Part shown: positions 34,250 through 44,400 of the stretch, piece by piece
Layout of the letters: every line of letters begins with the position of its first letter
How positions within the stretch are numbered: the stretch's first letter is position 1
NCBI GenBank assembly: GCA_963573305.1
Contig: OY754327.1
Span: forward strand, 139,726,855-139,790,854
Length of the DNA: 64,000 nt
Reading direction: 5' to 3'
Origin: Pyrrhosoma nymphula
Taxonomy: Eukaryota; Arthropoda; Insecta; Odonata; Coenagrionidae
Position numbers and translations under genes: made by a program
Notes under the pieces: model-generated
Told to the model about the DNA's origin: nothing
The model's input: the letters and a program-made list of their open reading frames with translations, nothing else
Databases searched by the model: none

Positions 34250-36375
34250 AATTAAGGTTCCACATAGAGACGGAGAAGGTGAACACTCTTGAAAACGGTA
34301 CCATTTGGCAAAGGTTATTTCAGGCATGGAAAAACAGTCAGTAAAATACGTCTTGAGAATTCACGCACATTTTAAGTTATAAAACTGAAAAATTACTGGA
34401 AAGCAATGCATGAAAAAAACCCCTCATTTTGAGAGCAAACGCAATGATACCATTCCAACCTAGAGATTTCAACATTTCTAGGAACGTTTTCCCTGAACAG
34501 TCAACCTTTAATTTAAAGCTATACGATATTTACTTTGACAACTTCTAAGTGTTTGTACGATGTGGTCGAAGACATCATGTATTTAAATGAAATTACTGTG
34601 TAACCTTTAAATGCAGAATTGATATATCCCCGGCTCCATCGAAATGATATGGTTATAACCTTTCAATGAACTCCATCAACGAAATATACTAAATATTTAT
34701 TTTCTTAGCACACATGGAACAACTAGCACGATCATTGAACTGTCTTTCTTCTAATTTGCCAACGAGTAGCATATAAATTAGTTCAGAGCACCATTTCCTG
34801 TTCTTACATATCACTCCACTTGAGAAACCAGGGCAGGAAAGATATACAGCGTAACAAACGCCAATGGTGAACGCATAAAAGTTATCTCTTCATGCTCAGG
34901 GTAGAGATACTATCTGATCATCCATTGCAAATCGCTTTAAAGAAGGTAAATATAGGTAACATCAAGAGTAAGACGTTTGAGCTAATTCTAATTTTTCACC
35001 GAAAATACTGTATCAACTTATGAGTGAGTGACACAGTCAAATAATTGATCCTCAGCTATCGTAGGTAGGTTACTCGGAAAACCCACTTCAATTACGGAGG
35101 CCATCGGCGAATACTACCATATCACGTAGCGCGCGTGATAGGTAGCAGTTGTTGGAGAGGTGACCGAATCACTCTCCCGCCGCGATATGGATCTCTCGTA
35201 GGACCGAGACGGAACTGAGTAAGTGCCGTGTACGAACGACTCTGCCCTCCCTATCTACCACCGAACACTCGGACTCCATGCATCATCAGGCTACAACATT
35301 AGTCTCCGGAGCATTTCGAACTAGCCCCTTAATTATCCCGCGTATCAAAGTAGGAGAACCCCAAAGTCAACGTTAGTCCAGAGAGTCCGGATCGTCACTA
35401 TTCCAGAACGGCTGAAATGCATGGAAGGGAGTAAATTTTATGCGAACCATCGAATATACAAGAGATCAAGGTAAAATATGCTACCGGAATTGGTGAATTT
35501 ACATTTATGGAGCAATGATTCAAGGAAAAACCTTGAAGTCAGTCGTCTTTGGTCTTTCTAAAAGTATAAAATTGTGCGCACAAGTCAAAATATCATGGAA
35601 ACTTCTATTAAATTTAGAGAAATTATGCTTTGTTATAGGCTACTCAATGTTCAAGGTCTGTGATTACGAATTCAATAGTCAGGAGGGGCTGATTGTTCAG
35701 TAAGATGATAAGGAGGGATTAAATAATAGCTAAACGAGTAATTTAATGAGCTACAGTCAGTTGCCAGTACAAGGTTTTGAAAAGATATTTGACAATTTTG
35801 AGAGCATATTGAATACTTGCATTAAATTATAACTTTCTGAGATAAATAATATATACCTATATGGTAAAATATTTAGTAAATATAGTAAAATATAGACATA
35901 GTAAAATTATCCTATTTAAGCAATAAAAATTTAAATAATTTAAAAGCATGGGTGATAGGTAATAGTCATTGGCCACAATATATTGTCAAAACAAGTTGTT
36001 GAAAGCAATTTGTCGTTTCTAAGTGCTGATAGGACATCATGTTGAACTATAGGGAGACTCCAACCAAGAGCGACGCCAACTAGCGGAGAAATTCCGAAAC
36101 TCTCTATCGAGGTTACGGAGGATATAGTGTTTACGGCGAGTGCGGGGAATATAATTTCTATTCCCTGGCGAGTTTGTGGCCACGTTGACATTTGCAGGCG
36201 ATATTTGGATTTATTTGATAGTTTCCTTATTTTATACTTTATATTTAGAGTCGTAATTCGTGGTTTTGTCATTTATTTGTCACAAGGGTAGTTCATTTTA
36301 GTTCATTTTAGTATACGTAGCGATCTGTAGTTTCAAGTTTTTTATCATTTAGGTTTATGAATATACGGTTAGAAC
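34250..36375. other. AT-rich non-coding stretch
   Basis: No exon was recognised. GC rises at 35090-35410 without a coding signature. A short tandem TAGTTCATTT occurs twice near 36291. Confidence 0.4.
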
Positions 36376-36388
36376 TTTGTACACGGTA
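36376..36388 (+). repeat. Left 13-bp target-site duplication of PLE insertion 3
   Basis: TTTGTACACGGTA, repeated exactly at 36920-36932. Confidence 0.75.
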
Positions 36389-36389
36389 T

Positions 36390-36503
36390 GAATGAATTCT
36401 TCACGGGATTCCCACCAGGTGAGATGTTCAGCCAGAGCCGACGTTTCAATGGCTAACACTGCCATTGTCCTCAGGGCGTTGAGTGCTGGGTCAAAATTTG
36501 TCC
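36390..36503 (-). repeat. PLE LTR-like arm, inverted copy
   Basis: This is the reverse complement of 36773-36886 with two differences in 114 bases. The differences lie in the hammerhead-like stem II and its loop (an A.U pair instead of G.U, and one loop base). Confidence 0.8.
36437..36477 (-). ncRNA. Hammerhead-ribozyme-like core, left PLE arm
   Basis: On the minus strand: GCC, CTGAGGA, one extra C, AATGGC paired with GCCATT (perfect 6-bp stem II), GAAA, CGTC, GGC. GCC and GGC can form stem I, and stem III is at most two pairs. It is the mirror copy of 36799-36839. Confidence 0.45.
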
Positions 36504-36746
36504 ATCGAATGGGACATCTGGGACCATCGAATCGTATTCGACGGCGCAAAACTTCTTTGCAGATCAAGCGGATACTGGGACCGGTTGACAAAGGAGGCTA
36601 TTGAGATAAGGTTGGCGGATAAAAACTTCAACCGCGATACGGGATACTCGATCAGCCATGCATGGCAACCAGTTCTAAAGATAATTAAGACGGCGCGAAA
36701 AAACAGCATCCACAGGAACGACAACGGCCAATCAGAAACGACCTGA
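36504..36746 (+). pseudogene. Penelope-like element protein, C-terminal fragment
   Basis: The open frame reads IEWDIWDHRIVFDGAKLLCR, then SGYWDRLTKEAIEIRLADKN, FNRDTGYSISHAWQPVL, and ends at a TGA. This is the C-terminal end of the PLE protein, downstream of or within the GIY-YIG endonuclease region, with the family pattern H-I-FD-(A/S)K-L, Y--R--(R/K)EAIEI, NFNRD-G--(L/I)S-AW-P. Reverse transcriptase and most of the endonuclease are missing because of 5' truncation. The frame itself is unbroken. The upstream start lies in the inverted arm, so no functional protein is expected. Confidence 0.8.
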
Positions 36747-36772
36747 CGCACGGCCGGAAGATATATAAACCC

Positions 36773-36886
36773 GGACAAATTTTGACCCAGCACTCAACGC
36801 CCTGAGGACGATGGCAGAGTTAGCCATTGAAACGTCGGCTCTGGCTGAACATCTCACCTGGTGGGAATCCCGTGAAGAATTCATTC
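36773..36886 (+). repeat. PLE LTR-like arm, sense copy
   Basis: Sense-oriented arm after the coding end, followed by the 33-bp tail and the target duplication. It contains the right hammerhead-like core at 36799-36839. Confidence 0.8.
36799..36839 (+). ncRNA. Hammerhead-ribozyme-like core, right PLE arm
   Basis: GCC (36799-36801), CTGAGGA (36802-36808), one extra C, GATGGC and GCCATT closing a 7-base loop (stem II), GAAA (36829-36832), C, GTC (36834-36836), GGC. CTGAGGA fits CUGANGA and GAAA fits the second core block. Published work reports hammerhead motifs with minimal stem III in PLE LTR-like regions. The extra base before stem II may weaken activity. Confidence 0.5.
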
Positions 36887-36919
36887 ACATCGTGCGCCAG
36901 GAAAGCACCAAGTCTTACA

Positions 36920-36932
36920 TTTGTACACGGTA
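36920..36932 (+). repeat. Right 13-bp target-site duplication of PLE insertion 3
   Basis: Exact copy of 36376-36388. Confidence 0.75.
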
Positions 36933-36939
36933 ATTTTCT

Positions 36940-37325
36940 CTTTTTATTCCATCGATAGTTGTGTTTTCATAACTTTTAATTCTAGTATTTGAATTGTTCT
37001 ACATAAATATTTTAGTTTGATTTTTTTGGTGATAAACTTGAGATACTTAGGCTGTAGTTTTTAATTCGTTTGTAGTCGTCCTCTTGTGTAGTGGTTTAGA
37101 TTATTTTCGTAGTTTTACATAGCGGTCTAGTATCATATTAACTTCAGTTGTAATCACTTGGGTTTGATTTTTAGATAGCGTATTAAACTGTATTCAGTAA
37201 TTATTCTAATTAAGCTTTTTCTGATAGGTGAATTCTCATCTTGTGTTTGGTCGCGTGAACTTCTTTCATTTCGCGTACGTGGTTGTGATCTTAACAACTC
37301 TCCCTTCTAATTTCAACTGTACTTC
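36940..37325. other. T-rich non-coding stretch
   Basis: The plus strand is T-rich. Nothing recognised. Confidence 0.4.
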
Positions 37326-37382
37326 ATTCGTCGTTAACAATGAAGAAACTGCCTGCAAAAGAACAACTCCAACAGATACAGT

Positions 37383-37610
37383 TGTGTGCCGCAATACATG
37401 TCGAAAGCGAGCCGGGACATTATTGTTCGATTTCATGAGTTTCCGAAGAATGGCGAGAATGTTTTGTCAGAAAACTGTCCAAAACTTTAGTGTCAGTATC
37501 AATGCCAAGTCGAGAATGATGTGTTGAACCATGGTTGTAAAGAACAGAATATGTGGTTGACCAATTACTTACGAAATACCTAATCTCATGATGCATTAAC
37601 TTCAAGGAGG
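37383..37610 (+). pseudogene. Decayed THAP zinc-finger domain (probable transposon remnant)
   Basis: From 37383 the plus strand reads CVPQYMSKASRDIIVRFHEF, then PKNGE. THAP domains start C-(x2-4)-C, then a short loop, then (S/R)FH-FP. After a frameshift the next piece is EEWRECFVRKLSKTL with the expected Trp. TGTGTTGAA, one extra C, then CAT gives the C-x2-H pair about 46 codons after the first Cys, within the usual spacing. WLTNYLRN and DALTS follow, resembling the end of the domain (L-PDAVPS). The second Cys is Tyr and there are at least two frameshifts and a stop, so it is dead. THAP domains occur in P-element-type transposases and in host proteins; the setting favours a transposon. No transposase core was recognised. 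Confidence 0.5.
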
Positions 37611-37969
37611 AAAGTAGAGCTTCAGACTGCATGAGATAAAAACGCCAGAGCACTGGAAAAAGATGAATATATTCAACTTTACCAGCATATGTATAATCCA
37701 CTAGTGTTGAAAAAGAGAACTGATTACGATGTGATACTTTTATTTCGGGGAAGATCAATTGCCCTTGAACTAGCAGAGTTGCCCTATGATGCGATGTGGT
37801 TGAAACTAGCAACCACATGTTTGTTAATGACCCTAACGCTTGTGCCATGAATAAAAGAAAAATTAATAGATGGAGGATATGCCATTCTAAATGACCTTTC
37901 ATCATGCATCACAAAAAATAATAAAACTAATGCCTCAAAAGCCAATTTCTATAATTCGAACAACCTAAA

Positions 37970-38160
37970 GCCTAGTTTATGATTGGCGTTAACGTGAACT
38001 TCAACTTCAAAGTCGAGTTGAACTCACGGGATCTTATGGACGGGTTTACGATTGCGTGAAAGCGCCAACCGCGAACTTCAACCGTCAACGTGATAGTTCA
38101 GCCAATCTCAACTTTGACGTTCACGGTTGACGGTTTGACGCCGGGGCATACGCATTATGA
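37970..38160. repeat. Block rich in AACGTGAACTTCAAC-type inverted motifs
   Basis: Related words AACGTGAACTTCAAC, GAGTTGAACTCAC, AACCGTCAACGTGA and GACGTTCACGGTTGACGGTT occur in both orientations within 190 bases. This looks like the end of a DNA transposon or a MITE (Harbinger-like ends are my guess). No target duplication was found. Confidence 0.35.
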
Positions 38161-38169
38161 ATACACCAC

Positions 38170-40635
38170 ATACTAGTGGGTATCGCGTTTCATTTGTCTG
38201 TTGCCTTGAGTTTTCGGCTACATTTATAACATTTCCCTTTGGCCCACGATGTACTGTGGTGCTGTGCTTCTTCCACGTTCGTCCTGTGGAAGAAATTCGA
38301 GATGGAGAAGTCGAATAATTTCAATAAGCGTTCCAGCATGGACGGTAAAATCGTCAATCGTTAAGTTTGTTTTCTGTCGCAAAAAACTAGTATCAGTGCT
38401 AGGAGGCAAACTGACGCACAGCGCATTGAATATGGACGAGGTGACAGGTATTTTATCCTTTCAATTGCATGCGAGGGAGAAACAAAAAAAGCACGTCATA
38501 TGTATCCTTTAGACACCAATTAGTGCGCAGAAATGCCTTGGTCTTAATTTATTTCCTCCGACAAAGCGATTTGGGAAGGAACATGTTTTTCAGGAAACCA
38601 AGTGAGATTGTAAGATGGCACGCATTGCATTCATAAAACATGTGTTTTTATGATCGATGCTCTCGACTCCGCATCTGCTGAAAAATTCCCCCTGGAAATG
38701 GAGATAGGTAAGCCCCTACCTCCTATACCTACCTCCTAAATAAACCTACCTCCATTAAGGGGGTGGAGCTTATTATTTTCCGTGAGCGAAACATTCAAAA
38801 CGTTAATTGTTATGAATTATTAATTTCCATTAGTATCCTTCCCACTAACGTCCCCCTCACAGGAGAATAAAGAAGAGGTAGGGTGCTTAGGACCAAACAT
38901 GATTTGTGCCGAAGAACGAGAACAGAAATGACATTCTCTTCTACAATTTGAAGAGGTTTCAAATGTGTTCTGCTGATGTTTGAATTAGCCTTTAAATATT
39001 TCTGATTACCTTATTTAATGCGAGAAAAGTGGGCATTGAAACATATGAAAATTCCTAAATGGCTTTGTCCCTCCGAGGATAAGCATTTGATGAATTAAAT
39101 ATAATGTCAAATTATCAATTAATCATATCTAGTTAGGATGTTTAAAATAAATTATTTTGTAGGGAAATCAGAAGTGTTCCTAAGAGAAATACAGGAAAAA
39201 AGCAAGCAATAAACATTCATCATTTACATCGGTGCCTCGTTATTGGAAGAGAACATAGATTGGATGAAAACAGGGGCATGGTGAAAGACCTCATGCTGAA
39301 ATAAATACGTAGATTCATGAATGTTCAATGTCTTTTAAGGAAATGCTAGTTTAGGTACCTTTGAAAAAAAATCCAATTAGGTAATTCAACCAAATCAGGT
39401 TTCAATGTGGAAAACGTTTTGAGTGAGCGAGTGACTTTAAATATTATGGCAATTCACCAGTTAAAAATATCAATGCCAGTTCAATACAACGAAAATGTCA
39501 CCGATATATTTCACATTCATTTACACGACAGCTAAACTTCTGCAAAGCTTGAAGGTTACAATGAGTTCTGGAAAGCTCCGAAAAAGAAAGTGTCTGGAAA
39601 GCTTGCGCTTACGAAAAAAGATTTTTTATGTGATTTACGATCTCCAGCGAGATATTCACGCATTGATTAACTATAATGAAAAGAGAAAAACAATGGTACA
39701 GTCCACAAATTTATTCAATTATAGCATAATGCATTTCGATGCTGCGCCATTTTCAATTGGATTTTCATGACATGAAAATGACGGAAAACGTCGTACAGCG
39801 TGATGCTTGATGGATTAAAGTTGGGGACTATACAAATGTATTGCTTATTCCATGATCCACTGTATAACTTCATAAAAATAGATATACATCCACATACAAA
39901 ATTCTAAGCTAAACAGAGAGGTTACTCCAAAATTAATCCAAGATTCTGGATTTTCATATGCCCCAAGAGGTAAAATAGTACTCCTCTGCGTGATCGGATA
40001 TTTCAAAACGATTGACTTCCAACTCTGGCAAGGTATTTTCAGGGCCAAAATGCCCTGCTTCCCTTCCCATCGTCTCCCTTTCACTGCCGATCTCTTTCTC
40101 TGTCCACCATTTGACCACCACCTCCCCTGCCACCTTTGCCTCCCTTTGGGAATAAAAACCCACGCCGCCAAGCGGCCATTTTTTTTCTCCACCTGAAATC
40201 GATTTCCAATCCAGACGTGAAATGTCTCCCTCCCTCCCCTCATACATTCGTAGACGCATAAAGGTAAAGGGTGCGCTCTCATCACCGATATATATTTTTG
40301 TCATTATAATCATCGTAGTGGAGGAATTTTATTTTACTATCGCCGTCATTTTCCATCCGGATGGCTTTAGAGCGAAATGTAGTTCTTCGATATAGTTAAC
40401 TTCGATAGACTGTAGAACAGATAGATTTAAAATGTCGTTTTTTCCGCGAGCGATAAGAGACTATAACGGCTGTGTAAGGACTTAGAAATAGATTAGTTGA
40501 CTGGTAGTGTAGCTTACTAACTTATGTATTTCTTAAAGCATGTTTACGGAGTTTTATGGTGTTTCTAACAGCATGTTTTGCATGTCCTAGCTTCATAGGC
40601 AGATTGCCCTCTTAAGTAGCATGTAGAATATTGTG
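38170..40635. other. Non-coding stretch
   Basis: Small frames at 38224-38512 and 39845-40313 have no motif that I can place. AT-rich otherwise. Confidence 0.4.
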
Positions 40636-40639
40636 TCAT

Positions 40640-40790
40640 CGTACATGTGTGGCGTGCATGTGGGGATTCTCTTGCATGCTGCATGATGGTTTTTAGTTAA
40701 TGATGGAATTGGTTAGTATCCTTAATATTCATGACCGTGCAGGTGTGCATGTGGCGGTCCGCTTGCATGCTGCATTTTGGTGACTTGTCA
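40640..40790 (+). repeat. Imperfect tandem pair, GTGCATGTGG unit
   Basis: GGCGTGCATGTGGGGATTC followed by TTGCATGCTGCAT near 40650-40690 recurs in changed form (GTGTGCATGTGGCGGTCCGC then TTGCATGCTGCAT) near 40742-40775, about 90 bases on. The second copy leads directly into the CCCCCTGCC repeat. Confidence 0.55.
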
Positions 40791-40852
40791 CCCCCTGCCA
40801 AACACCCTAGAGGTCGCTCGCAGGGTAATATGTAGATGTAGATGTAGTTGCA
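40780..40852 (+). repeat. CCCCCTGCC dispersed repeat, copy 3 with (GTAGAT)n end
   Basis: CACCCCCTGCCAAACACCCT, GTCGCTCGCAGGGTAATATG, then TAGATGTAGATGTAG. The short-repeat end suggests the 3' terminus of a retroelement. Confidence 0.55.
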
Positions 40853-40901
40853 CGCAAGCAAATATCTACGATGCTGCAATCCAGTACACGTGCAGCAAGT
40901 T

Positions 40902-40904
<3 letters not shown>

Positions 40905-40945
<41 letters not shown>
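40905..40945 (+). repeat. (AG)n microsatellite
   Basis: About 20 uninterrupted AG units; open frames through it give (Glu-Arg)n and are artefacts. Confidence 0.95.
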
Positions 40946-40947
<2 letters not shown>

Positions 40948-41214
40948 AATTTCCTTCCTGGGCTCCGTTTAATCCCCACTCAAACACTCACTCATACGAG
41001 TACCTATACTCCCTTCACTTCCCTCTTGACTCTCCCCCTTTCAATTCTCCCTCATCTCTTGTCTCTCTCTCCCCCCCCCGCACCTATTCACCTACCACCC
41101 CCCACGCAGGCAAACTTCGACCTGTCCCAGAGAGGAGGACGCATTGTGAGGGGGGAACAGAATGGACGTTAGTGAGCGAATGAGAGAGGCAAAACACGCT
41201 CATCGAGGTGCTAG

Positions 41215-41460
41215 CATCCTATTTCCGCTCCCACCTCCTATTCCCGCACCCGTCTCCTATTCCCGCACTCGCCTACTATTTCCGCACCCGCCTCCTCTTC
41301 CCACATCCACCTCCCCTTCCCACACCCACCTTCCCGTACCTGCTTCCTATTCTCACACTACCTTCTTTTTCCCGCACTCGCCTTCTATTCCCACACCCGC
41401 CTCCATTCCCGTACCTGTTTCCTACTCCTGCACCTGCTTATGTTTACCGCACCCAGGAAT
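41215..41460 (+). repeat. Minisatellite of about 18-20 bp units
   Basis: About twelve degenerate copies of CCTATTCCCGCACCCGCCT follow one another. One more similar unit lies at about 41703-41722. Unit length is not a multiple of three throughout, so coding is unlikely. Confidence 0.8.
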
Positions 41461-41464
41461 GGGG

Positions 41465-44400
41465 TTACTGTGGTGGCTTTGGTGTTTGCTTCTCTTCCTA
41501 AGGCCCCAGTTCCGATTCCCACATTTTTTCCTTTTGTTGAGAGGAGGCTAGTGCCAACGCCGGGTTTCTCTCCACCCTTCATCCGTTTCCCATTTAACCC
41601 TGCCATTCTTAACTCACCGACCCATCATAAAAGTCCAAGATGATCGATCTCAGCTACCAGTCGCTTCTCCAAATATGCAACCAGCCAACTTTCCCTCACC
41701 AACCTCCTATTCCCGCACCCACCTCGCTCACACACAAACGCACACCCAGCCAATGCCAGTTCAGCCATCGGGGACGATAGACTAGAGAGGCAGAATACGC
41801 GAAGGTAGGTATATAAGGGGGTAGGTATATAAGGGCTTGCCCTCCTTCCGACTCGCCCCCCTTAACACGGCCCGTCTCGGAAACAAACAATTCATCCTCT
41901 TGGCCCGTCCTGCTGCCATCTCCGGCGGGCGGCATTGCGTGGTGGGAGATGAAGTGGGCGAGGGCGAAGGAGAGTGAAACAGCTACGGGGGAGAGAGGAA
42001 CCCACGGCATATGCAGGTTCATTAGAAAATTGAATTACGCTGCGCACCATCGTCTTCTTTTTTCTCCTCTATCTCTCTCTCCCTATCTGCGTCGCCTTCC
42101 CAAATACACTCGCTCCAATCCGACACAAAAGGGACTAGGAGGGGTAAGGTCTAGAGATAATCCTTGGGAGAAGGGGAAAGGGAGAAAATCCTTTGCCAAG
42201 CTCATCTTCTTCCCCACTCTCTGCCACTCTCTTTAGCTGGCTCATGAGTCTTCATCCTTCCTCGTGCGTCCCGTGTATGGTTGTGGGGAGGGGGATTGGG
42301 AGCAGATAGGAGTGGGGAAGGAAAAAATTACGAGTTCTGCAACGAAGAAGAATGCTGCCATTAAGTGTTGGTTTCTTTAATTACATCGGATCCAAGACTC
42401 CACGCAGGTCGGAGAATTTGAAGTTTTTCTTTTCTTCCACTCTTTATCGCGTAATTCAAGAGGAAATGATACCGGTGCACTAACTTCACCTAAAGAAGGC
42501 GGAATATAGAAATTTCGTTTCCAGGAAGGAATGGGATTACGCATTCGGGAAATGCAAAGTTGCGTGGCATTTAGGTAATGCATTTAGGCTCGCGTGATGT
42601 CTACCTGAAGCCTAGAGGTCTTCTCCTTTTTTTGGAATTTTAATTGCGTAAAAGTATTGAAGAACAACCCAGCTCATTGTTAAATGTTTAGCGGAAAAAT
42701 TATTAACCATATTTAAAAATAAAATTGGCAGACTAGTGTCTTTCTCCTACGGATTAGCGTTTTTAAAATATTTTAACTAATTGCATAATAATAGGAAATG
42801 ACAAACTTACGACCGCTTAGATCTCTCTAAGATCTCGCTTAGATCCGCTCATCACAAAATAATAGTCATAGGTGAAGTTGGAATTAAGCAAAAACAAAAC
42901 AGGTTCAAAGTATTTCGTTGAGTATTTCCTAGCTTTCAATTTCAAAAACATTTTTTGCGCTGAAGTTAGAATAGATATTCATCTATTTCATTTTTTTTTA
43001 GAAGAAAATCGAGTCAACAGATACTGAAATTTTTATAAAGGATGAACTAAGGTATTTGAAGCCTTGAATGTTTGGCCTACGGTAGGTTATATAAACAGCA
43101 TTTCTTAAGACAATTTGCACAGAACATGGCAAGTGGTATGGTACCATTTCCATTACCGTCTTTGAGCTGCTGAAAATGATTAACTACGGCACGTTCGAAT
43201 AAGATTGCCCTGACGTCAGACAAGGATTTGGTGGTTTTAAACTCGAGAAGAAAACCGAAAAACAACGAGGAATACACCAGATAATTATGAAATATCGGAG
43301 GAAACTTCTGCCGTATATAACTTAAAATCTCCGCGCGAGAGTAATTACAGCGATTAAGGAATGTCTTGGATCCCTAGTATCCATGAAAAAGGCGTGCAAG
43401 GAGTCTTAGATACTCTTGAACCGGAATTACTCAGAAAATTGTGTTAGACGGAAGCATGTTTCAATCCTTGACAGATTAATAAACCTACTACGTAGCCAGC
43501 ACACCGAGTTCCACCCTAATGTTATCCCTAATTACGGAGAGTATCAGAGCACAACTCCACTCACTTTATTCCCTCTCTCCTACAGGTGGTGATGGCTTAA
43601 ATGACTCTCGATATACCTACGCATGACACTGCACGCCCTCTTTGCTTTGGAGCGAAGGGGAGAAAGGAAACAAGTTACTTCGCTGCCGCCGACCGAAATT
43701 CAAGTCCCTAAGGAAACGTCTGAGGGTCATTTGTCAAAGTCGCGTCACCCTCCGTCGGATTCCTTAATCCGGAGTCGGCAGGAACTCCACTCTGCGAGAG
43801 GGACGCTAAGACCGGTTTAGGAGCCATTGGCAGATTACGGCAGAGAGTAGATTGATTCCTCTTCCGGCCCTAACATCTTCTTCTTCCACTTATAGTGACG
43901 TCACCGGCTCCTATTGAAGGCTATATCCTACCGGCTCTTCAACTGTTGCTACCATAAGCATTCAGTTGATGAATGTTTGAATAATTAATTCATTCCAACA
44001 ATAATATGTTTTTGCATCAACTTTATCAAAACAATATGCATCAAACATCTTAGCGAAGCTATAGCAATCTAAAGGATTCATCAGCTGTGATTGTAAACGT
44101 ATTCATACGCATATTCTACGCTGATATCAGTCGTTGCCATTGATTCAATCTAGGAAATAGCGATGAAAACACTAAAACGTTGCGATAGGGTTGAAATGTC
44201 GTAAATCATTGAGCATTCCATGAATGTCTGTCGCAAAGAAATAAAAACTTGATATATAATTAATTAATACACTCGAAAAACATAGAAACACGTAAAAAGG
44301 ACACTTAAAAATAAACTTGGACGTTTTTATGGTCAAGCCGTCATCGTTGGTGGTAGAATAATGAGATTGTAGAAAATCTCTCAATTGTAGAACATCTATC

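Larger units (their letters stand above)
36389..36919 (+). mobile_element. Penelope-like element, 5'-truncated copy with inverted LTR-like arms
   Basis: The 531-bp insertion lies between perfect 13-bp direct repeats. Its order is: inverted arm (36390-36503), PLE coding end (to 36746), short 3' region with a TATATAA box at 36762-36768, second arm (36773-36886), and a 33-bp tail (36887-36919). The two 114-bp arms differ at only two positions, implying a fairly young insertion. PLEs are known for LTR-like repeats in direct or inverted order and for 5' inverted partial copies. Both arms carry hammerhead-like cores. Confidence 0.8.

Noticed and set aside
37420..37905. 161-codon minus-strand open frame
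   Set aside because: It is antisense to the plus-strand THAP-like motifs, and I recognise no domain in its translation.
40777..41183. Plus-strand frames of 111-131 codons with Glu-Arg repeats
   Set aside because: They are produced by the (AG)n microsatellite.
41215..41460. CRISPR-like regular repeat
   Set aside because: Units are contiguous and degenerate without unique spacers; it is a minisatellite in a eukaryotic genome.
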